DNA from: Beverwykella pulmonaria
Taxonomy: Eukaryota > Ascomycota > Dothideomycetes > Pleosporales > Melanommataceae
DNA length: 64,000 nucleotides
Assembly (NCBI GenBank): GCA_001599595.1
Contig: BCHH01000006.1
Location: forward strand, 803,197-867,196
Reading direction: 5' to 3'
The first letter of the stretch is position 1, and each line of letters starts with the position of its first letter. The notes beneath the pieces were generated by a model. The model ran no database searches and was not told where the DNA came from. It was given only the letters and a program-made list of their open reading frames with translations. The translations under genes and the position numbers were made by a program. Of this stretch, positions 56,341 to 64,000 are shown piece by piece.

Positions 56341-57909
56341 TCAGACGCACCATCCCCTCCCCTGATGCTTTACCGTCTGCGTCCACAGCACACCCAAACA
56401 CCCGGCCCCTACCATCAAACACACTCCACTCCATATCTGCACCCCTATGAAGGTTGTCTTCCCATTTTCAGTCCTCAACAGCGCGCCAGCGATTGGCGCT
56501 CCTATTAACGTCGCTACGCTCGACACACTCCATGACATCCCAAGACGAGTTCCGAGCCGTGAGAGGTCCGGACTGATCGACGCGAAGGCGGCGGAGGGCA
56601 GAGTTACGAGGCCTGCGGAGAGAAAACCTGCAACACTGTCAGTTATTCCATGTGGGAAAAATGAACGCAAACAAACCCCAAAGAATACTAAAAACAATAA
56701 ACCCCTCTACACTATCAATTCCCATCCACCCCAACGCCAACACCCCACTCCCCAACGCACACCCCATCCATGTCGCAATACTCCCGAAATAATGCGCAAC
56801 CAACCCCGAGGCCAGCCTCCCCAAAAAGCTCGCCGCTACACTCATAACTAGCATGTATAGCGCTAAGCTATCGCTCGTACCCAGCTTCTCTCGCGCGTAC
56901 GTAGGAATGTAGAAATACGGCACGATATATCCGAGGAAAGTGAAGAAAGTGCAGCACGTAAAGATTAGGAAGAGTCTGTCAGTAAAAGCCGTGGAATCGA
57001 AGAGCCGCCGTGCTTTTCGGGGACGGGCGAGGGCGAATGTGCCGCTTAGGAGGGCAGGGAACGAGAGCAGGGCAGCGAATAGGGCGATGAAGCCCATTGC
57101 GCGGATGGTCCAGGAGAAACCGACGCGAGTGGTGAGGCGGTCAAACATGGAAATGTAAATTACACCGCCTGTTCTCTGTTAGCCTGTTTAACACACATAG
57201 TAAGGCTCAACTCTTTAGTAAAGCTTGGAATGCAAAGGATATGAAAAAGAACTCACCCACAGCAATTCCACTCATCACCACGCCCATAGCCAGCGCCCTC
57301 TTCCTCTCAAACCATATGCCCACTAGCGCCAAACTTGGAATATACAGCAACCCCGCGCCCAGTCCCATACACACGCCCTGCGCTAAAAACACTTGCCAGT
57401 ACTCCTTACAAAGACTCAACATCATGATACCCAACACGACCAAAAAATTCCCAACGTACAGCATCGAGCGAAAGTACCCGCGGTCGAACAGCGGACCGGA
57501 GAGCACACCTACCATGATGAGCAGCCATGCTTGAACGGTCCCGATCCAGGATATGGCCGAGGGGTTGGACGTGGAGAGCAGCGTGGATTTGTAATAGGCT
57601 TGGAATGCGCCGAAGGAGAGAGTAAAGCCCCTGGGTAGTATTAGGAGGGTAGTGTGGAGGAAATATGTGCGATGGGGATTACCAGATGTTGATGTAGATG
57701 AGGAAGCCGCCTAGGACTTTGAGCCAGGCGTGGAGACCGCCATCGGGTGGAGGGGGAAGCTCGGGGTCCAGCACAGCTTCTTCGTCGTGAGAATTCTCAT
57801 TTTGAATTTCTGCATCAAGAGTTTCTTGTGTCGAAGGCCGGGGTGGTGGCTGTTCTGCTATGCTGTTCTCGAAGGTTTTCTTCTCTTCGAAGTCGAGTGA
57901 TGTTTGCAT
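56341..57909 (-). CDS. MFS transporter, monocarboxylate-transporter-like
   Basis: Four exons: 57683-57909, 57257-57630, 56677-57168 and 56341-56627, with 459 residues in total. After a polar N-terminus comes the family signature PPPPDGGLHAWLKVLGGFLI at the start of helix 1, followed by GFTLSFGAFQAYY. Further helices include LIMVGVLSGPLFDRGYFR (the loop 2-3 signature of MFS proteins), YIPSLALVGIWFERKRALAMG and GRLASGLVAHYFGSIATWMG. The last is GVQIWSGVCLMVGAGCLGVLW. The DGG-AW signature places it with fungal Mch/monocarboxylate-type permeases of the plasma membrane or vacuole. The substrate cannot be told from sequence. The third intron is easy to miss because the frame stays open into it for about 15 codons. 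Confidence 0.9.
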
Positions 57910-59441
57910 TTAAGAATGTGTAGTGGTGTTGGAACCACTTGATGAAATGGGAGGAGATGATCTTTAATATAGTGGGGATTTGGTACTCGTCTGAAGTAGG
58001 ATTGTTTCGAACACTGGCGGATAGGTCCGCAGAAATGTCTGACAGTGCCTCCGGTAAGGCTATGTATATAAAGATCGATGCAAGGCAGTGCAGAGGAACA
58101 AAGAAGAAAGTAAGATATTTTACAGCAAAAACTCTTTCCAACCTGCATATGAGGGACTAGAATCTGGAAAACTGGAGTAGTACGTGGTGAACTTAGAGTG
58201 AAAAGACCGGAGACAGAGATAGCCAGCCTTGTGGGATCCCCGCAACCTTTATACTCAGGGAAAATTATGCACAATCACGGGTAGGGTGCCGACGAGGCTA
58301 TGCCGATTTCTAAGCTATTGGTCGCTTGTCCTTGTGCGGGGAGAAACCGAGGTTGCAATTGGAAGCGCTAGACGCAAAAGAGGGAAAGGTTATGTGCAAC
58401 CCCTGGCTAGCTTACTCACAATATTTCGAGGACAATGTGCGACAATTGTGGAAGAGTCATGATTCGAGGGGATTGTGATCTTAGGGGAAATTGGGGGGTA
58501 ATGCAAGTGTGTAGAGGAAAGGGTTTAAAATGAGGAGATGAAATCAGTCACGGCTTGCGTGTTGCTTCACTAGACATGCAGCGAGAAGGGTCGTAAGGTG
58601 GTGTACATTGCGGTTGAAGGATTGGGACAAAGAGTGGCTCATGACTTTACTGTAATCCAGCTCACCTGGAAATGGTAGGCCTTTTTACACACTGAGCATT
58701 CTCGAATCTGTCTAGAGAACGTAGCATTTGCCTCTTCAGCATGGTGGTGCATGTAATTTGGCCATCCAATACAATCGTAGTATACGACCGAAGAACACAT
58801 TTCATGTCAGAGATGTAGACGCAGTGTTCTCCAGATGAAGTTGAGGCGATCGCTGAGACTGCTATTCACTTGCAGTCCTCTAGCACTTCTTGTTTCGTTG
58901 ACTTCGGCATTGGTCATCGTAGATTTCAGGTTGTGGAGTTCGAGACATAGTGACTAGATTGGGGCATATAAAGCCATCGTGGAAGTTATATTTTGTAAGG
59001 TTGGCTCAGGTTGCTTTAGGAACGCCTGAGATCTCGAAAGTTGTAAGCGTGGACCGTATTACCATCTTGCTCGCCTTTAACGCAGCCAGTTGTACTTCGC
59101 CGCGCCGTCTGGATACGAAGATTAAAGAACAGCTGATCCCTCCGTTGCACCTTTGTGGTCAGAGGGAGACATAGTAGATTGCGGTAGGCAAGTGGAAGTG
59201 GCGAGAAAGAGATACTGATGAAGGTTCAACTGATTGTATTCCTGGAAATTTGATTGAAGAGATGACCTGGGCCCAATTCGCAAATTATCTGATACCGATT
59301 CCGTTCGTAGAAATGTGTTATACAATTAAATCGCTGGTCTTTTAATACGCCCGCACGCCGCCCCTTTTCGATAGGAATGAACTTTGACAGCTCCAAGGTG
59401 TCCTCAATCGGGTCCTAACATAATGGTGGATTTTCAATGTC
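57910..59441. other. Gene-free stretch, about 1.5 kb
   Basis: This includes the transporter promoter and the 3' flank of the Tho1-like gene. Small frames are present but none is recognisable. Confidence 0.4.
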
Positions 59442-60374
59442 TCAAGTTGAAGCCGCAGGAGTTTGCCACTTGTTCTTCCTGGCCTCAGCCTTAGCTTTGT
59501 CCTCCGCCGTCATCCAGGTTGAGCCGCCATTTCGGTCATCTCGTTGATCATCTCGTCGGCTGCCACCTCGTTCCCGATGATCCCTGCCATCGCGGTTGTC
59601 TCGTCTCCTGTCTCCACCACGATCTCCACGTCGATCACCGCCCCGATCACCACCACGATTTCCACCTTGGTTTCCGCGGCCATGGCGCTCACCTCCGCCA
59701 CGACGCTTGTTCCTACTACCCTCGTCGTTATCGTCACGTCCGCGTTTTCGAGTGCGATCGGAGAGAGCCTCATCTAGCCCCTTCGGTGGGCCAGTCTCGC
59801 CGAACTTCTTCGCGCGCTCCAACTTCTTAAGCCCTTCATCCTCCTCAATATTTAGCCCAAACTTCTTCGCGCGGGCCTTGCGCTTCTCGATCTCAGCGTC
59901 GAGGCTAGAAGCAGCAAGACCTCGAGTGTAGTCTGGGGGAGGCTCCTTCTTCTCCTCGACCTTAGCTTCGCCTTCTGCTTCCGCCTTCTCTTCAGTTGGT
60001 GCCTTTATTGCCAAATCATCGGTCTTTGATGGGTCGATGGCGGGAACTTGGTTGGGAACGACCTGCGGCTTAGAGATTTGCTCTTCGATGCCGGTGTCGG
60101 ATGGTTTGGTGGGTGCAGGCGCGGCAGAGGTGGTTACCGGCGCTGGCTTTGCAGGTTCGGCGGGGGGGTCCTCGGCGTCGTCATCCCAGTCAATCTCATC
60201 TTCAGGGTGAAGGACCGCGGGCTTGGAAGCACCAGAAGCTGGCGCATCGGTGGACTTCTCGTCATCCTTGGTAAGACGATCGACCATGTCGGCCTTCTTA
60301 CCGCCAGTCGGGAGGCCTCGAGTCTTGAGAAGCGCCTCCAGGTCCGCGTTCTTCATCTTAGCGTACTCGGGCAT
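59442..60374 (-). CDS. Tho1/SARNP-like SAP-domain protein
   Basis: An intronless frame of 310 residues from MPEYAKMKNADLEALL. The frame is open 25 codons further upstream, but the SAP domain begins right at this Met. SAP (residues about 4-33) ends GKKADMVDRLTKDD and binds DNA or RNA. An acidic Pro/Ala-rich linker follows. Two copies of the RAKKFG motif (KARAKKFGLNIEED and ERAKKFGETGPP) match the C-terminal domain shared by Tho1, MOS11 and SARNP. The tail is an RGG/RD-rich tract ending in STWMTAEDKAKAEARKNKW. Family role: co-transcriptional mRNP assembly and mRNA export in the nucleus. The RGG tract suggests arginine methylation and RNA binding. Confidence 0.88.
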   Translation of the reverse strand: MPEYAKMKNADLEALLKTRGLPTGGKKADMVDRLTKDDEKSTDAPASGASKPAVLHPEDEIDWDDDAEDPPAEPAKPAPVTTSAAPAPTKPSDTGIEEQISKPQVVPNQVPAIDPSKTDDLAIKAPTEEKAEAEGEAKVEEKKEPPPDYTRGLAASSLDAEIEKRKARAKKFGLNIEEDEGLKKLERAKKFGETGPPKGLDEALSDRTRKRGRDDNDEGSRNKRRGGGERHGRGNQGGNRGGDRGGDRRGDRGGDRRRDNRDGRDHRERGGSRRDDQRDDRNGGSTWMTAEDKAKAEARKNKWQTPAAST

Positions 60375-63300
60375 TTTGCGCGCGTGAACTTGTCGTTTGG
60401 TGGAGATGAAGGCGGGTTTGTTGTTCGCGACGCGGGCAAGGAGTCGCAAGTTAGCGCAACTTGTAGATGTGAATGTGGTGCTGTGATGGCTTGTTAGGCC
60501 TAGTCAGCGCACGCGGGAGGGAGAGCAGGCAGGCGTAGTGGTTGATGAAGAAGATGGGGGTGGGGGAGGATGAAGAGAGTGAGCGACACGGCGTTGCGAC
60601 ACAGTCAAGGAGCGCGGCGTGAATGAGATATGCCAAGGCGCTAGCTCGAAATGAACCACTGCAATTTCCTCAGTGAGAGGAATGAGTGCCAAGGCAAAGA
60701 GCCTCGTCCACAACGCCCTTCTTCGTCTCCGTTTCCATCTTCATCACGGACGTCAATCGCCTGAGACGACGTCTCATATATTAAATCCATGGAAAAATAT
60801 TAGCGGCACTTCGGTACGACTGTCTATTGAGCATCTGTATCCCTAGGATGACTTCCCAGTGATGGAAGATGGCCCTATCTGTCCTGTCTACCATCGAGAG
60901 AGTGAAACTTGGGCATAATTCTCACATTCTCGATAACAACGTCTTATTCTTTTATTGAGCTACACAAAGTATTCAGTTCTTGGGTCTTCCATCGATTCTT
61001 CGAGGTCCGAGGAGCTATTGTAGTATGTGTATCAGCAGAGGGTGTCATGGTAAATACGATACAGTAGGTGGTCTCTTATCTCAGCTTCATCTTTGTCATA
61101 TGTCTGAATAAACTACATCTCCTTACCAATTGTAACTTCTAAAGTCATTGAAGCTACTTCCACAAACGCGGCGCCAAGCAGTTCCATTAAGCGCCTGTCC
61201 CCATCACTCACTCCATGCACAACAGTCCCAAAACGGTCAACATGTCCGTGAACTTTATCTCAGCGAATCTGCAAAGGATGGAGCTAAGACATGGCTGCAT
61301 CGGACCATCAAGCACTAGGCATTCCGCTCAGTCTTGAACACACTTCCAACATCAGCGGTAACAGCAACCGCACTTGTAAATGAGCTATTGTGGACAGCCA
61401 ATCTTGTCAACCCCGCACATTTCACGCTATGGACTGTTGAGATGCGGTTCGGACTCCACAGTGGCACTCGCACTCGAAGGTGCTCACCACAGATGATTCG
61501 CAAGCACACGCGAGCCTTCGTGCCGCACCGCTCCCATCCGTTCCACCCGTGGAAGGACCTGAGTGCGAGCTGGGCAATGCCTGCAATATCACTGGCCTTT
61601 TGTTGATCCACGGCCATCGAACATCAAAATCGCTGTCATTGATCAACGAACTGGTTGATCCATCACGACTCAGTTTATGTACCTCCTTCTATCTGAGTAT
61701 CAACGGATATGAGAGTCCTGGATTCGGCAGCAGGGCGTCAACCTCGTGTTGTGAGGCGTCTCTCTTGAGCACGGCACAGACGACCTAATGCACGACCATC
61801 ACTGTAGTACAGAGTGCGGAGTAGCTCTACATTGTGCGTTGAGCCGTCCACACCCTCACGAAGTGGGTGTTTTGACAGGTCGGTATGTTTGACTCTAGAT
61901 CCACATCGTGAGCGCGAAAATGTCTCACAAGAGTTGGGGCCTTGTCTACTGCCGTCATCAGCAACGGCGAGGTCTTCAAGGCGAACCCCCTGCATCTAGC
62001 CGCAGCGTGTGGATCAATTCACACTGTCATCTCGACCGCTCATTGGAAGCATCTGGTAACGTGACTGATTTTTGCTGCTTCAAGGGTTGGCGGTAGCACA
62101 TCATGGAGGACGAATCACTTTGCGTAGAGGGGGGTCAGCGGACTCTGTGGCGTGTAGCGACCTGGATCCTGGGAGGGACTTAGAAATAGATCCTTCGCCC
62201 CGAGCGTAGACTGAAAATGTTGAGCGTGCAGGGAAGGCTATCATCGCAATCTTCGACAGCGGCAATTCTGCTACAGGAATTACACGTTCGAGTAGTGAGT
62301 GTTTTTGGTAAGGGCAAAAGTTGACTTTGATGTGTTGGCACTGTGGCGAATGCCGATCTACTCAGCCTCAATCGGCCACTAACCCAATGTACTTGTCCCT
62401 CAGCTTGCTTGGAGCGGGCTTGCCGGCAGCAACATCATGCACTGATGCGAATCCTCAACCTAGGCTGATTCGGCATCGCGAAGGTCACGAGTATCCGGAG
62501 AGTTCCATTATGACGCGTATAATAGGACAGCGCATCGCTATATCGACCCTTTCGACCTCAGGTCTGAGTACCTGTAGCGAAAGGGTCTCACCAAGAGCTG
62601 GAGACAACCTTGAGAGCGCAAAGCGCATGCGGTCATATGAGAATTCGCGGGAAACGCGCATCAGAAGCAAATGGCAAATGACTCCTCTGTCTGGGACTTA
62701 TTCGCCGCTATTCAAGTTGCGTGATCCGATTGCTCAGTCGGGCATTGAAGACTGTTGCTCGGGAAGGCCTCCCAACCAACTCTTCTGCTGCCGTTTTGAG
62801 AGACATGCATACGGCCTATAACGAGGCATATCGGTCGGGTCTCTCAGATACGAACCGAGCGATTCTTGATGATCCTCCGCAACGAGTGATCAGATCAGTG
62901 CAGACCGTTGTCGGAGCTGAATGCGCGACAAGTGGCTCTCGAGAGTGATGGAACTGCCGCATCTCGTCCACCGGACTCGCCAGACCTAGTGCCTCAGCTC
63001 TGTGCAGAGAGCCTCGTCGCAACGGCACTGTAAAGACGGGTGCCTGGGGCAGATATGTCTCTGGTCGTCTGAAAAGACGCAAACTGTGTGGGAAAGCGAC
63101 GGGTAGCGAAGTTAGCGCAGCCAACCAGCATCCAGCAGGCGTCGCCTCAAGGGTCTCGGCATGGGACCCGCGAATGGCGGACATGGGCTGTTTACGAATC
63201 GCCTCCCTCCACTCCAACCTGAGCGCTTCACTGGTTGTTGCGCCCTCTGCCCTTCCCTCGAGCCTCCACCCGCCCCATTTTAGGCGCACGCGCCGGTGCT

Positions 63301-64000
63301 ATGCCGCCATGTTTCTTGCCGGGTCAGCCAGATCCTGCCAGAATCGACAACGACGGCAGGGCCAAAGACTGTCTTCGCGTCTTGTTGCTGGGCCGTGTTA
63401 TGGCGGGGATCGCGATATACATATCAGACTCATGCCCAACCCCACCGCCGCTCACGCCAGACGTCAGCAACCCGCGTCGTCCTCGTCCAACGGTCTCCAG
63501 CGTCCAGCCTGCTCCGTGCTTGTCTCTTCCCTGCCAGTCCCTGCTCCAGGAGTGCCTTGCTCGACGAAGCCTCTGGCCTGACTTGCCTCTTCGCTAAGAA
63601 CGGAAACCTGCGGACCACTCTCCGCGGCGGCAACTGCTCAGCGCCTTTCCCCACGCTCTCGGACGACGGACCCTGAGTGTGGAAAAAATCGACACGGACG
63701 CGCGAGCGTCTATATCATCAAGCGTTTTCCTGCACTTTGCCTGTACGCCTCACCACCCGCTTCGTTCAGAGACCCCAGCCACGGATGCACGGGAGTGGAG
63801 CACGCAGTGCACCGCCACTACCTCCCCATTCGCTTGTCGGTCAAAGCCGGTGGCGCAACAAGCAGACCGAAATCCAGCACCTCACCGAGTTTCTGCAGGA
63901 ACGACTTGAGAATTGCGCATCTTTTGTCCGCTGGACTTAAATCGGCCGTCTCCCATTTCCATGTACCTGACTATAATTACATTCGCCACCCCCGGGCTCC
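60375..64000. other. Gene-free right end, about 3.6 kb
   Basis: The first part is the promoter side of the Tho1-like gene. From 61315 onward many overlapping frames of 60-166 residues occur on both strands, but none has a recognisable domain, splice continuity or biased composition. From about 63230 the plus strand becomes C-rich with many short frames, as in a gene's upstream region. A gene may begin beyond the window. Confidence 0.35.

Noticed and set aside
62321..63289. Overlapping frames of 157-166 residues near the right end
   Set aside because: They overlap on both strands with no domain or codon-usage hint favouring one.
1..64000. CRISPR arrays, rRNA genes, bacterial-type operons
   Set aside because: None seen. 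The intron-rich genes and protein families are fungal, and the only tandem repeats are short direct repeats without spacers.
1..64000. Secondary-metabolite gene cluster
   Set aside because: No PKS, NRPS, terpene cyclase, P450 or tailoring enzyme group was recognised. The single MFS transporter is of the monocarboxylate type.

Overview
The window looks like a piece of nuclear chromosome from a filamentous ascomycete (Pezizomycotina). A Dothideomycete is my best guess, inferred from the style of the proteins and not proven. Genes are split by short introns of about 45-65 bases with GT...AG ends and CTNA-type branch sites. The set includes fungus-specific proteins: the eisosome core protein Pil1/LspA, Sam37, Spc105/Spc7 with MELT motifs, a TOK-type potassium channel, a DUF3433 membrane protein, Aim11 and Nop6. 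Genes are not grouped by pathway. Each has its own promoter, and several pairs are divergent with under 250 bases between start codons.

Layout: 1-705 holds the 3' end of DNA polymerase kappa. 1572-6132 is a compact housekeeping block (Pil1, Sam37, a conserved unknown protein). 6133-13428 is about 7.3 kb with no gene I can defend. 13429-14932 holds a 115-bp MITE and a dead Tc1/mariner transposase flanked by an inverted duplication of host-like sequence. 16922-20816 is Spc105. 21318-24410 holds a small unknown gene and a TOK channel. 26500-27349 is a decayed DEAD-box helicase copy. 27766-30546 encodes a large DUF3433 membrane protein. 33296-33997 encodes a small secreted Thr-rich repeat protein. 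35731-42233 carries Aim11, a molybdopterin synthase subunit, Nop6 and a mitochondrial TPR-like protein. 43515-43972 is a frameshifted gene fragment. 44679-50971 carries a SET/MYND protein, a LisH protein and an RNA-binding protein. 54061-56219 is a broken NLR-like (NACHT plus ankyrin) gene. 56341-57909 is an MFS transporter of the monocarboxylate type, and 59442-60374 is a Tho1-like SAP protein. The last 3.6 kb shows no gene I recognise.

The conserved genes serve separate cell functions: translesion DNA synthesis, plasma-membrane organisation, mitochondrial outer-membrane biogenesis, kinetochore assembly, K+ efflux, molybdenum cofactor synthesis, ribosome biogenesis and mRNA export. Between them lie islands of decay (transposon, helicase, NLR-like gene, unknown fragment). 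That pattern of stable genes separated by turnover-prone accessory patches is the main story here. I found no convincing new multi-gene system. The best leads are the fragmented NLR-like locus with its CACGTGATAT cluster, the duplicated host sequence around the dead transposon, and the small secreted repeat protein.

Exon borders were deduced by eye from reading frame, splice motifs and remembered family similarity. For most multi-exon genes the summed exon length is a whole number of codons, which supports the models.
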